A stretch of DNA of 43,451 nucleotides from an uncultured Lachnospiraceae bacterium (GTDB taxonomy: Bacteria; Bacillota; Clostridia; Lachnospirales; Lachnospiraceae). Of this stretch, positions 32,257-40,347 are shown piece by piece. The stretch spans positions 1-43,451 of the forward strand of contig CADBIU010000043.1 in NCBI GenBank assembly GCA_902794825.1. Reading direction: 5' to 3'. Position 1 is the stretch's first letter; each line of letters begins with the position of its first letter. Made by a program: the position numbers and the translations under genes. Below the pieces are notes generated by a model, which was not told where the DNA came from, made no database searches, and was given only the letters and a program-made list of their open reading frames with translations.

Positions 32257-33738
32257 TCACTCTTTTTCTTTGCAGGCCTTTCTAAGCGCCTCTACGACGA
32301 TCTTAAGGGCTTTGATACGGGCGTATTTCTTGTCGTTGGATTCCAAAATATACCACGGCCCGAAAGTGGTGTTAGTCTTTTGGAGCATCTCGTCGATGGC
32401 AGACTCGTACTGATCCCACTTCTCGCGGTTGCGCCAGTCCTCATCGGTGATCTTCCACTGTTTTTCGGGAGTGTTCTGACGGTCGTTGAAGCGCGCGAGC
32501 TGTGTGTCTTTGTCGATCTGCACCCAGAATTTGATGATTACGGCGCCCCAGTCAGCCAGTTCCTTTTCAAATTCGTTAATTTCGTTATAGGCGCGCTGCC
32601 AGTCATTCTCGCTGCAGAAGCCTTCAATGCGCTCCACCATGACGCGCCCGTACCAGGTGCGGTCAAAGACCGCGATGTGGCCGTCCTTGGGAAGCCTGTT
32701 CCAGAACCGCCAAAGGAAGTGCCTGGACTTCTCATGGGGTTCGGGGCTGGCAATGGGATGTACTTCATAGCCGCGGGGATCCAGAGCGCTGGTGATCCTC
32801 TTGATATTGCCGCCCTTGCCGGCTGCGTCCCAGCCCTCATAGGCGATAATGACCGGGATCTTCTTGCGGTAGAGCTCATTGTGCAGATCCCGAAGCTCCT
32901 TCTGCAGACTATCCAGTTCTTTATCGTACTCCTCTTTGCTTATAGTCTTGTCATCAAGAGACACTTCGGAGAGCTTGGGAATTGGATTAAGCTGGAATAT
33001 ATTCTGGCGGATCGGCGCAGCGAGGGAATGGTTTTTGAGGGCAGTGTCAATGCCCTGGTTGAGGAAGCGCAGGACCTGCAGTTCCGCCCATTTCTTATTA
33101 CTGGCGTCAATTATGTACCAGGGAGCCGCGGCGCGGTCTGTGTCCTCAAGATACTGCTCGTATACGTCCAGATACTCCTTGTAATGCTTGTTCTCGTGCA
33201 GGTCGTCGTTATTCACTCTCCAACGGGTATTCTTGTCCTCCATCAGGTCGTCCAGACGCTTTTTCTGCTCTTTTTTGCTGATGTGGAAGAAGAACTTCAT
33301 CACCAGGTAGCCGTTGTCGGTGAGAGAGCGCTCGGTGGTGTTGATGCTGCGCACGCGATGCTTGTACTGATTTTCATCCAGCTCGCCTTCCATATGCTGC
33401 GTGACTACTTCATTCATCCAGTAGGTGTCGAAGAACGTGAATTTTCCGGCCTCCGGGATCTCGAGCAGGTATCTGTGGAGGAAAGGATAGCGTTTTTCTT
33501 CTTCGGTAGGGGAGGCCATTGTCCGGACGCGGAAGAAGCGGGGATCGATGCTCTTGATGACCCTGCCGATCACGCTTCCTTTTCCGGCGGCGCCCCAGCC
33601 CTCGAAGATGACTATTACAGGAAGCTTAGCGTTTTTGATCTCCATCTGATAAGACGCAAGTTTCTCCTGGGCTTCCTTAAGTTCTTTTTTCAGTTCTTCC
33701 TCACCCGGCTCCGCGGGTTTGACAAAATCCTTTAACAT
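32257..33738 (-). CDS. Polyphosphate:AMP phosphotransferase, two-domain PPK2 family
   Basis: Class II PPK2 enzymes use polyphosphate to phosphorylate AMP (or other nucleoside monophosphates). The 493 residues hold two PPK2 domains. Domain 1 (about 35-235) has Walker A GWGAAGKGS (47-55) but FDTYWMNE in place of the usual Walker B DRSWY-type motif. Domain 2 (about 290-490) has GWDAAGKGG (302-310) and the full FDRTWYGR (358-365), and is the likely catalytic domain, as in known two-domain members. GAGGAGG precedes the ATG. The gene lies 52 nt after the ABC permease on the same strand and may be part of that operon. Confidence 0.92.
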   Translation of the reverse strand: MLKDFVKPAEPGEEELKKELKEAQEKLASYQMEIKNAKLPVIVIFEGWGAAGKGSVIGRVIKSIDPRFFRVRTMASPTEEEKRYPFLHRYLLEIPEAGKFTFFDTYWMNEVVTQHMEGELDENQYKHRVRSINTTERSLTDNGYLVMKFFFHISKKEQKKRLDDLMEDKNTRWRVNNDDLHENKHYKEYLDVYEQYLEDTDRAAAPWYIIDASNKKWAELQVLRFLNQGIDTALKNHSLAAPIRQNIFQLNPIPKLSEVSLDDKTISKEEYDKELDSLQKELRDLHNELYRKKIPVIIAYEGWDAAGKGGNIKRITSALDPRGYEVHPIASPEPHEKSRHFLWRFWNRLPKDGHIAVFDRTWYGRVMVERIEGFCSENDWQRAYNEINEFEKELADWGAVIIKFWVQIDKDTQLARFNDRQNTPEKQWKITDEDWRNREKWDQYESAIDEMLQKTNTTFGPWYILESNDKKYARIKALKIVVEALRKACKEKE

Positions 33739-33790
33739 TTTGCTGCCTCCTCAATACTATTATGATCCGGTCTCTGTTCGGTTTGTGAGC

Positions 33791-34783
33791 TTATCTGCGG
33801 TCGTTGTCGATGAACTCCAGGACGATAATCGATAAAACGGCGAATATGAAGGCGAACATCACAAGATGGGCCCAGCAGGAATAAATATTGGTCTTGGACA
33901 TGGTATAGGCTGCTTCCTGCATGGCTTCGCCGCTGCGGGCCAGGATCTCTTCGAGCTGTCCGGCCTTTTCGATCTGATAGAGGGCTTCCTTGAGCTCGGG
34001 ACTGCTGTCCCTGATCCTGAAGATCGTATTCCAAAGGGTGACGGACTTAAGGGAGTTATAATCGCCCTGGGCGCAGAGCGCCACAAGCCCGTACTTGCTG
34101 ATGGTCAGGTTTGTCAGCCAGGCGGCAGGCCCGGACAGAGTGAAGGCTCCTCCGGAGAAGACCAGCTGGAAGATCAGCATGAAAGGCATGACTGTCATCG
34201 CCGTAGTTGTGGTGTGTACAACTGATGAGATGAACAGGGATGTGATGTCCGACGCATAAGTGATCAGGAATATCGTGATCCAGATATCAAGCAGGAACCA
34301 GGGAGTGATGAAGCCCTTCGTGGGGAATTTAATGCCGACGATCTTGCAGACGACTACTGTGATCAGGGCCTGCATGGCGCACAGAAACATCTGATAGATC
34401 AGGTGCGCGATCACATAGGATGAAATATGCATGCCGGATCTGTGCTCTCTCTTGATAATGGCCCGCTCCCTGCACACCGACTGGATGGAATTGAAGAAAC
34501 CGTTCCAGATACAGACGCATGTAAGCGCAAGGGAACACTGGAACTGCCCCTCCATAGTGACGTACATATTCTGGCCGACAACCAGCGCGATCAGCGCGGC
34601 GATCAGAGCGGACATGGGAAGGACCTTCCAGTCGGTTTGGAAGATAAACATGCGAAAATTTTTGCCCAGATAGATCGGAATCTGCGCAAGGCGGCCGCGG
34701 TGTCCCCCTGTCATAAGTTTGAAAGGGGAGCGGCGGGGAGAACTATTATTGGAAGAAACACCGGAGTTTGCTTCATTTTTCAT
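33791..34783 (-). CDS. ABC-2 type membrane subunit, ABCG-like
   Basis: The 330-residue protein has a cytoplasmic N-terminus, about six membrane segments and the ABCG-type stretch ALTCVCIWNGFFNSIQSVCRERAIIKREHRSGMHISSYVIAHL, in which the ERAIIKREHRSG coupling segment before helix 3 is diagnostic. A second conserved block, FQLVFSGGAFTLSG, matches the ABC2 C-terminal part. An insert of about 60 residues between the last two helices (WNTIFRIRDSSPELKE...) is charged and may be extracellular. Its ATG overlaps the ATPase stop by 4 nt. In most ABCG proteins the ATPase and membrane parts are fused; here they are split. Substrate unknown. Confidence 0.87.
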   Translation of the reverse strand: MKNEANSGVSSNNSSPRRSPFKLMTGGHRGRLAQIPIYLGKNFRMFIFQTDWKVLPMSALIAALIALVVGQNMYVTMEGQFQCSLALTCVCIWNGFFNSIQSVCRERAIIKREHRSGMHISSYVIAHLIYQMFLCAMQALITVVVCKIVGIKFPTKGFITPWFLLDIWITIFLITYASDITSLFISSVVHTTTTAMTVMPFMLIFQLVFSGGAFTLSGPAAWLTNLTISKYGLVALCAQGDYNSLKSVTLWNTIFRIRDSSPELKEALYQIEKAGQLEEILARSGEAMQEAAYTMSKTNIYSCWAHLVMFAFIFAVLSIIVLEFIDNDRR

Positions 34784-36120
34784 TTGGTATCCACCTGCCT
34801 TTCCGCATATTTGAGGACGAATTCGTCGGAGCGTCCCTCGCCTCCTTCATCTTTCTGGTTGATCAGGCGAAGGATCCCCTCCATGGAATTCTGCCCGAAA
34901 AACTCCCGCGCTTCATCGATACTGCCGTAAAACGCAAGACGGCCTGTCCTCTTGGAGTCCTTGGCGAGCACGATGACGTCGTCGAAGAGATCGACTACGC
35001 GGTCCGGGGTATGCGTGATGACGATCACTATTTTGCCCTGGTTCGCGATGGCGCGCAGCCGGCGCATCAGATCTCTGGCGATGACGCCGTCCAGACCTGA
35101 GTCGGGTTCATCCAGGACGAAGAGATACGGATCGGAAATGTATTCCATAGCGATGGACAGACGCTTCCTCTGACCGCCGGAAAGCTTCTCAACGAGGCTC
35201 CCCTTGACTGAGGAAAGTCCGAACTGCTCGAGGATTTCATTTACACGATTGCCGATATCGGCAAAGGTGGTGCTTGCCGGAAGGCGCAGGAGAGCGGCGT
35301 CGTAGAGCGTTCTGTAAACAGTATCGTTGCTGCGGATCAGATCCATCTGGGGAACAAATCCGATCGAGTATTTCATCTTGTCATATTTATCGTAGACGTT
35401 CATGCCGTCCAGGAGGATCTCCGCGTTCGCCTTTTCGTAACCGGTCACCGCGTTGATAAAGGTTGTCTTGCCGGCGCCGGATCCGCCCAGCAGAAGGACC
35501 ATGTGCCCGGCCGGCACGTTCATGAAGATCTCGCGCAGGAGATAGCGCTTGTCCAGAAAATTGCGTACCGTGCGGTCCTTGATCTTTACCGCGAGACCGG
35601 AATCGGCAGTATCCACATTTTCATCGAGGGACCTCAGAAGGTCGTCGTCGAGAATGGGGTCGAGACCGTTATAGCGAAGAAGCGTTTTGCTGGGCGTGTA
35701 CTTGTCGTTGTAAGCCCATACAAGGCAGGGGATAATCTCCGCAAAGACCCAGAGCCACGCCCAGTTCTTGTTCACCTTGAGGTCGCCGCACAGATCTATG
35801 CAGATTCTCGCTTTGTAGATCATGCACACGATCCCGAAGAAAATATTGAGAAGCGCCAGATATTTGGCAACCTGAAGGTCGTAATTGATGAGCTGCCCGG
35901 CGAGAAGGATCGGGTAAGTCAGGATCTCAAAGATCATAGCGATCTTGCCGTCCTCCTCTCTGTCCGCACAGCGCCCGAGCCAATATATGCGGGCGCCGGG
36001 AATAAAGGCCCACCAGCCCTCTATATTAAACTTCTTGAAGATCTTCGAGAGACCGTAGGACGCGATCAGCCACATCATGAAACTTATGGCGTCGATAAAA
36101 GAAAAATCAATTATATGCAT
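34780..36120 (-). CDS. ABCG-like ATPase with an N-terminal membrane domain
   Basis: Residues 1-145 form a hydrophobic N-terminal region with about four membrane segments (including GWWAFIPGARIYWLGRC), of the kind found in small DUF5684-like membrane proteins. Residues about 175-446 are an ABC ATPase: Walker A GGSGAGKTT (212-220), PQMDLIRSNDTVYRTLYDAALLRLP (257-281, typical of the ABCG group), signature LSGGQ (313-317), Walker B FVLDEP (334-339) and the H-loop ITHTP. It couples to the following permease through an ATGA overlap. AAGGAGG precedes the ATG. This is a membrane-anchored ATPase whose partner supplies the transport path. Confidence 0.87.
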   Translation of the reverse strand: MHIIDFSFIDAISFMMWLIASYGLSKIFKKFNIEGWWAFIPGARIYWLGRCADREEDGKIAMIFEILTYPILLAGQLINYDLQVAKYLALLNIFFGIVCMIYKARICIDLCGDLKVNKNWAWLWVFAEIIPCLVWAYNDKYTPSKTLLRYNGLDPILDDDLLRSLDENVDTADSGLAVKIKDRTVRNFLDKRYLLREIFMNVPAGHMVLLLGGSGAGKTTFINAVTGYEKANAEILLDGMNVYDKYDKMKYSIGFVPQMDLIRSNDTVYRTLYDAALLRLPASTTFADIGNRVNEILEQFGLSSVKGSLVEKLSGGQRKRLSIAMEYISDPYLFVLDEPDSGLDGVIARDLMRRLRAIANQGKIVIVITHTPDRVVDLFDDVIVLAKDSKRTGRLAFYGSIDEAREFFGQNSMEGILRLINQKDEGGEGRSDEFVLKYAERQVDTK

Positions 36121-36150
36121 TGGATCTCCTCCTTGCGCATTCTTCTCTAC

Positions 36151-36159
36151 AGTATATCA
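36151..36159 (-). promoter_or_regulatory. Extended -10 promoter of the ABCG-like operon
   Basis: Minus-strand TGATATACT (36159-36151) lies 30 nt before the start at 36120; no good -35 is visible. It is back to back with the tRNA promoter. Confidence 0.55.
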
Positions 36160-36197
36160 TGTCAGCGAATATATAGTCTTTAAAAATAAATTCTTCT

Positions 36198-36226
36198 TGC
36201 CTTTAAACGGCAACCTGCCATATAAT
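36198..36226 (+). promoter_or_regulatory. Promoter of tRNA-Ser
   Basis: TTGCCT (36198-36203), a 17-nt spacer and a perfect TATAAT (36221-36226), with the tRNA starting 12 nt further on. Confidence 0.8.
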
Positions 36227-36238
36227 GAATTGCGATAT

Positions 36239-36327
36239 GGAGGATTACTCAAGAGGTCGAAGAGGTCGCACTCGAAATGCGATAGGCCGCTAATACCGGC
36301 GCGTGGGTTCGAATCCCATGTCCTCCG
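36239..36327 (+). tRNA. tRNA-Ser (anticodon CGA)
   Basis: The 89-nt gene folds as a class II tRNA. The acceptor stem GGAGGAT pairs with GTCCTCC (one G-U), the discriminator is G, the anticodon stem TCGCA/TGCGA holds CTCGAAA with anticodon CGA at 36273-36275 (reads UCG), the variable arm is long and GC-rich, and the T-arm carries GGGTTCGAATCCC. CCA is not encoded. It has its own promoter and terminator. Confidence 0.95.
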
Positions 36328-36334
36328 CGAATAT

Positions 36335-36369
36335 ACCTGCTGTCTGTATTTGACAGCAGGTTTTTTGTT
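36335..36369 (+). terminator. Intrinsic terminator of tRNA-Ser
   Basis: Perfect 10-bp stem ACCTGCTGTC (36335-36344) with GACAGCAGGT (36352-36361), 7-nt loop, followed by a T-run. Confidence 0.9.
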
Positions 36370-36388
36370 GTCTTTAGGGGCGGGCGTC

Positions 36389-36417
36389 TTGTTACAATTA
36401 TGGATTAAGTGTATAAT
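36389..36417 (+). promoter_or_regulatory. Promoter of the phosphofructokinase gene
   Basis: TTGTTA (36389-36394), a 17-nt spacer and TATAAT (36412-36417). The resulting leader is about 135 nt long. Confidence 0.7.
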
Positions 36418-36449
36418 CAGAATGTGTAAAAACACAGAATTATTGTGGA

Positions 36450-36518
36450 TTTTGGCCAAAACAGACGGCGGAATCCGCGCTTTATGCCCTGCGCAGCGAC
36501 CGGAAGAGGGAATCCGGT
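36450..36518 (+). promoter_or_regulatory. Palindrome and hairpin in the phosphofructokinase leader
   Basis: TTTTGGCCAAAA (36450-36461) is a perfect 12-bp palindrome about 25 nt after the likely transcription start, well placed for a repressor. Further on, ACCGGA (36499-36504) and TCCGGT (36513-36518) form a hairpin upstream of the AAGGAGG site. No known riboswitch was recognised. Confidence 0.45.
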
Positions 36519-36559
36519 ATAAGTGTTATAAATCATTAATGATCAAGGAGGAGCAGGAG

Positions 36560-37588
36560 ATGTTGAGAATCGGTTTTCTGACGAGCGGCGGCGACTGCCA
36601 GGCGCTCAATGCCGCGATGCGCGGCGTATTCAAATGCATCGTCAACAACGCCAAAGAACCTGTGGAGTTCTACGGATTTGAAGACGGCTACAAGGGCCTG
36701 ATCTACGGCAAGTTCCGCATTCTGACGGGACAGGATTTTAAGGGCATTCTTACAAGAGGCGGCACGATCCTCGGAACAAGCCGCGTTCCCTTCAAGACGA
36801 TCCGCGAGCCCGATGAGAACGGAATCGACAAAGTGGCGGCAATGAAGCAGACATATCACAAACTGCAGCTTGACTGTCTGGTCATGGGCGGCGGCAACGG
36901 CTCTCACAAGACGGCCAACCTGCTCAGTGAAGAAGGACTCAATGTAGTCACTCTTCCCAAGACCATCGACAACGATCTGTGGGGCACGGACATGACCTTC
37001 GGCTTCCAGAGCGCAATTGATATCGCGACAAAGTGCATCGATGATATTCATACTACAGCGAGTTCCCACGGCCGCGTATTTATTGTGGAGATCATGGGCC
37101 ACAAAGTCGGATGGCTTCCTCTCAACGCAGGCATCGCGGGCGGAGCGGACATCATCCTGATCCCCGAGATTCCCTACGACATCAACAAGGTTGTCGAGGC
37201 GATCGAGGAGAGAGACAAGGGCGGCAGCCGCTTCACGATCATCGTTGTCGCGGAAGGCGCGATCTCCAAAGAGGACGCCAAACTTTCCAAGAAAGAATAT
37301 AAGAAGAAAATCACAAAGGCAACCGGCCGCGAAGTCCGCGTGACTGTTCCCGGACACACACAGCGCGGCGGAGCTCCGGATCCCTATGACCGCGTGTTCG
37401 CGACCAGGATCGGCGCAGAGGCAGGCAAGCTGATCCTCAAGAAGGAATTCGGCTACATGGTCGGCTACAAGAACCGCGAGATGGTCAAGGTTCCGCTCAG
37501 CGAAGTTGCCGGCAAGCTTAAGATGGTGGATCCCAAGTCGAGCATCATCAAAGAGGCGAAGATGGTGGGCATCAGCTTCGGCGATTGA
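36560..37588 (+). CDS. 6-phosphofructokinase, unusual Gly104/Lys124 type
   Basis: The enzyme phosphorylates fructose 6-phosphate in glycolysis. The start at 36560 follows AAGGAGG at about 8 nt and gives MLRIGFLTSGGDCQALNAAMRG, the family N-terminus; the upstream open frame crosses the tRNA and is rejected. The 342 residues carry GGNGS (111-115) where most have GGDGS: the Asp at Asn113 normally helps bind Mg-ATP. The next residue is Gly, typical of ATP enzymes (PPi enzymes have Asp). LPKTIDNDLWGTD (132-144) has Lys134, typical of PPi and some ATP enzymes, with catalytic Asp137. MGHKVGWLPL (179-188) is typical of this subgroup. The donor, ATP or PPi, is therefore uncertain, ATP being favoured. 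It is the only intact phosphofructokinase in the window. Confidence 0.88.
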   Translation: MLRIGFLTSGGDCQALNAAMRGVFKCIVNNAKEPVEFYGFEDGYKGLIYGKFRILTGQDFKGILTRGGTILGTSRVPFKTIREPDENGIDKVAAMKQTYHKLQLDCLVMGGGNGSHKTANLLSEEGLNVVTLPKTIDNDLWGTDMTFGFQSAIDIATKCIDDIHTTASSHGRVFIVEIMGHKVGWLPLNAGIAGGADIILIPEIPYDINKVVEAIEERDKGGSRFTIIVVAEGAISKEDAKLSKKEYKKKITKATGREVRVTVPGHTQRGGAPDPYDRVFATRIGAEAGKLILKKEFGYMVGYKNREMVKVPLSEVAGKLKMVDPKSSIIKEAKMVGISFGD

Positions 37589-37624
37589 TCTGCGGAAAAG
37601 TTTTGTTGTTTATGGAAATGTTTC

Positions 37625-37667
37625 GGAAAGGTGTGCTGCGAATGGCAGTGCACCTTTCCTGTGTTTT
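37625..37667 (+). terminator. Intrinsic terminator of the phosphofructokinase gene
   Basis: GGAAAGGTG (37625-37633) pairs with CACCTTTCC (37651-37659); TGCTGC/GCAGTG extends the stem with a mismatch. TGTGTTTTGG follows. Confidence 0.75.
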
Positions 37668-37670
37668 GGT

Positions 37671-37676
37671 TATAAT
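37671..37676 (+). promoter_or_regulatory. -10 element ahead of dnaX
   Basis: TATAAT just past the terminator and 45 nt before the dnaX start; the -35 position is weak. Confidence 0.4.
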
Positions 37677-37720
37677 AGGTAGTGATCATGCAAAATAAAG
37701 AGGCAAGGAAGGATCTATAC

Positions 37721-39388
37721 ATGGCAGATCAGCACTATCTGGCACTATACAGAAAATACAGGCCGCGCACATTTGAGGATGTGAGAGGCAGAGATGTCAT
37801 CGTAAGGACACTCAGGAACCAGATCGTATCCGGGAGGATCGCTCACAGCTATCTCTTCTGCGGAACCAGGGGCACGGGCAAGACGACGATCGCGAAGATC
37901 TTCGCCAAGGCCGTGAACTGTGAGAACCCGCAGGACGGCAGTCCCTGCTGCGAGTGTCCTTCATGCAGAGCGATCGGAGCGGACGCGAGCCTTAATGTAG
38001 TGGAAATGGACGCGGCTTCCAACAACGGCGTCGACGATATCAGAAATATCATCGACCAGGTGGCCTATTCCCCCACTCAGGGGAAATACCGCGTCTATAT
38101 CATCGACGAAGTCCACATGCTGTCTACGGCGGCTTTCAACGCTCTGCTCAAGACTCTGGAGGAGCCCCCGTCCTATGCGATCTTTATCCTTGCGACGACA
38201 GAGCCCAACAAGCTGCCGGTCACTATTTTGTCCCGCTGCCAGAGGTACGATTACGGAAGACTCTCCACGGAGACGATCGAGGGTAGACTGCGGGAGGTTT
38301 CGGACGCTGAAGAACTCCGCGTTGAGGACAAGGCGCTGCGCTACATCGCCGGCGCTGCCGACGGCTCCATGCGCGACGGACTCAGCCTCCTTGATCAGTG
38401 CAACGCCTTCAACTACGGAAACGAGATCCTCACCTATGAAAAGACTCTGGAGATCCTCGGCGCGGTGGACACCAGAGTGTTCAGCAAACTCTATAACCAC
38501 ATTCACGAGGGAGATACGGCCGAAGCGCTGAAAGTACTCGAAGATGTTTTGATGCAGGGACGGGAAATGATGCAGTTCGTGGCGGATTTCCTGTGGTATC
38601 TCAGAAACCTCATGCTCCTGTGCGCTTCCGAGAGCACAAAGGACTCTCTGGATATCTCCGCGGATAATCTGGCGCAGATGATCGAAGACGCCAGAAAGTC
38701 GGAACTTTCCGAGATCATGAGAGAGATCAGGATCTTTTCCTCCCTTGTCGAGCAGATCCGCTACAGCGCAAGCAGGAGGATCCTGACGGAAATGGCCATC
38801 ATCAGGGCGGCCAGAGGAAGGATGGGAGGCGCCGACACGGGCGCTGAAGACCAACTTGATACCCTCAGAAACAGGATCCGGGAACTCGAACAGAGACTTC
38901 TCGACGACGAGAAGAAGATCGCGGAGAGACCTTCGGGCAGCGGATGGGGAACAACCGGCGCAGACGCGGCACAGGCTCCGGGCTCCGGACAGAGAGAGGC
39001 TCCGGCAGGAGGCCAATCCGGCGCGCAGGCGAAACCTGCTGTAAAGAAACAGTATCCCAAAGCGGTCCCTGAGGATGTCGCGGATATCGTTCGCAATTGG
39101 ACCAAATATATCTCCCAGCTCCCTCCCGGAATGACAAGAGTATCGCTCCTTGGAGCGAAACACAGCGTGGGAGACCACGGCCAGCTTGTGATCGTGTTCA
39201 GCAATTATGTGACGGCGGATCACTTTATCCACGACGAGGGATACAGAAACAGGCTGCGTTATTTTCTCAGACAGTGTTCGGGAAAGGATGTTGAAATAGA
39301 GTACAAGGCACTTGACAAGGGTCAGAAATTCACGGACAATTACGTTGATTTATCCGATATTGTCAAGATGAAGATCGAGGAGGAATAG
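37721..39388 (+). CDS. dnaX: DNA polymerase III subunits gamma/tau
   Basis: DnaX is the clamp-loader ATPase that loads the sliding clamp and ties polymerase cores together. The 555-residue product has MADQHYLALYRKYRPRTFEDVRG at the N-terminus, Walker A GTRGTGKTT (48-56), four zinc-binding cysteines Cys67, Cys76, Cys79 and Cys82, Walker B IIDEVHML (127-134) and SRC in the sensor region (LSRCQRYDYGRL). A lid and oligomerisation domain follow to about 375, then a Gly/Ala-rich linker and a short C-terminal domain. ATG 37721 is preferred (AAGGAAGG 8 nt before) over the GTG at 37682. It is first in the conserved dnaX-ybaB-recR operon; ybaB starts 3 nt after it. No frameshift slip site was found. 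Confidence 0.96.
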   Translation: MADQHYLALYRKYRPRTFEDVRGRDVIVRTLRNQIVSGRIAHSYLFCGTRGTGKTTIAKIFAKAVNCENPQDGSPCCECPSCRAIGADASLNVVEMDAASNNGVDDIRNIIDQVAYSPTQGKYRVYIIDEVHMLSTAAFNALLKTLEEPPSYAIFILATTEPNKLPVTILSRCQRYDYGRLSTETIEGRLREVSDAEELRVEDKALRYIAGAADGSMRDGLSLLDQCNAFNYGNEILTYEKTLEILGAVDTRVFSKLYNHIHEGDTAEALKVLEDVLMQGREMMQFVADFLWYLRNLMLLCASESTKDSLDISADNLAQMIEDARKSELSEIMREIRIFSSLVEQIRYSASRRILTEMAIIRAARGRMGGADTGAEDQLDTLRNRIRELEQRLLDDEKKIAERPSGSGWGTTGADAAQAPGSGQREAPAGGQSGAQAKPAVKKQYPKAVPEDVADIVRNWTKYISQLPPGMTRVSLLGAKHSVGDHGQLVIVFSNYVTADHFIHDEGYRNRLRYFLRQCSGKDVEIEYKALDKGQKFTDNYVDLSDIVKMKIEEE

Positions 39389-39391
39389 AAG

Positions 39392-39715
39392 ATGGCAAGA
39401 AGAGGCGGTTTTCCCGGCGGTATGCCCGGCAATATGAATAATCTGATGAAACAGGCGCAGAGAATGCAGCGCCAGATGGAAGAGAATAAGAAGGCCCTTG
39501 AGGAGAAGGAATTCACTGCATCCGCAGGCGGCGGCGCTGTTGAAGTAGTCATTAACGGCAAAAAAGAGCTGAAATCCCTGACGATCTCTCCGGACGCAGT
39601 GGACCCCGACGATGTGGAGATGCTGCAGGACATGATCATCGCCGCTATGGGCGAAGCTACGAAACAGGTAGACGCGGAGAGCGAGAAGCTTTTCGGAGGC
39701 ATGGGTGGTTTTTAA
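39392..39715 (+). CDS. YbaB/EbfC family nucleoid-associated protein
   Basis: A 107-residue DNA-binding protein that forms tweezer-like dimers. The Gly-rich MARRGGFPGGMPGNMNNLMKQAQRMQRQMEENKKALEEKEF start gives a long helix, followed by TASAGGGAVEVVINGKKELKSLTI beta strands and a C-terminal helix. GAGGAGG precedes the ATG within the end of dnaX. Position between dnaX and recR is the standard arrangement and supports a role in replication or recombination. Identification is firm; its precise role is not known. Confidence 0.95.
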   Translation: MARRGGFPGGMPGNMNNLMKQAQRMQRQMEENKKALEEKEFTASAGGGAVEVVINGKKELKSLTISPDAVDPDDVEMLQDMIIAAMGEATKQVDAESEKLFGGMGGF

Positions 39716-39718
39716 CAC

Positions 39719-40318
39719 GTGGAACTCTACAGCGGATATATCAATAAATTAATCGATGAGCTGGCGGCGCTGCCCGGAATTGGAAACAAATCGGCACAGC
39801 GCCTCGCTTTTTATATTATCGGAATGTCTCCCCAGAGAGTGAAGCATCTTGCGGATACGATAGTAAATGCCAAGGAGCATGTGACCTACTGCAAGGTGTG
39901 CCAGAACCTGACCGACGAAGAGGTGTGCCCGATCTGCGGAAATGCAAACAGAGACCACAGTACTATCATGGTGGTGGAGAACTCCAGAGATCTGGCTGCC
40001 TACGAGAAGACGGGCAAGTATAAGGGCGTCTATCATGTCCTGCACGGAGCGATCTCCCCGATGCTGGGGATCGGACCCGGAGACATCAGGCTCAAGGAAC
40101 TGATCAAGAGGCTGGGAGAGGAAGAAGTCTCCGAAGTGATCATCGCCACGAACTCGAGCCTCGAGGGAGAGACGACGGCGATGTATGTAAGCAAACTGAT
40201 CAAGCCCTCCGGCATCAAAGTGACGCGTATCGCCAGCGGCGTGCCTGTCGGCGGCGACCTGGAGTATATCGACGAGGTCACCCTGCTCAGGGCTCTGGAA
40301 GGAAGAACAGAAATTTAA
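39719..40318 (+). CDS. recR: Recombination protein RecR
   Basis: RecR works with RecF and RecO to load RecA at single-strand gaps. The 199 residues hold the helix-hairpin-helix [17 protein letters not shown] (15-31), a zinc finger of Cys58, Cys61, Cys70 and Cys73, and a Toprim domain with [12 protein letters not shown] and [15 protein letters not shown]. The start is GTG 39719, only 3 nt after the ybaB stop, so translation is coupled; the nearest purine-rich site, GGAGGC, lies inside the ybaB coding end. Confidence 0.97.
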   Translation: MELYSGYINKLIDELAALPGIGNKSAQRLAFYIIGMSPQRVKHLADTIVNAKEHVTYCKVCQNLTDEEVCPICGNANRDHSTIMVVENSRDLAAYEKTGKYKGVYHVLHGAISPMLGIGPGDIRLKELIKRLGEEEVSEVIIATNSSLEGETTAMYVSKLIKPSGIKVTRIASGVPVGGDLEYIDEVTLLRALEGRTEI

Positions 40319-40347
40319 TACTGTTTATAAATTAAGGAGGTTTGGGG

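Noticed and set aside
32380-33735. 451-codon plus-strand frame opposite the PPK2 gene
   Set aside because: Antisense shadow without motifs; the PPK2 product has two full domains.
37721-39388. Programmed frameshift in dnaX to make a short gamma form
   Set aside because: I found no A-run slip site with downstream stem in the expected region; the frame is continuous to a normal C-terminus.
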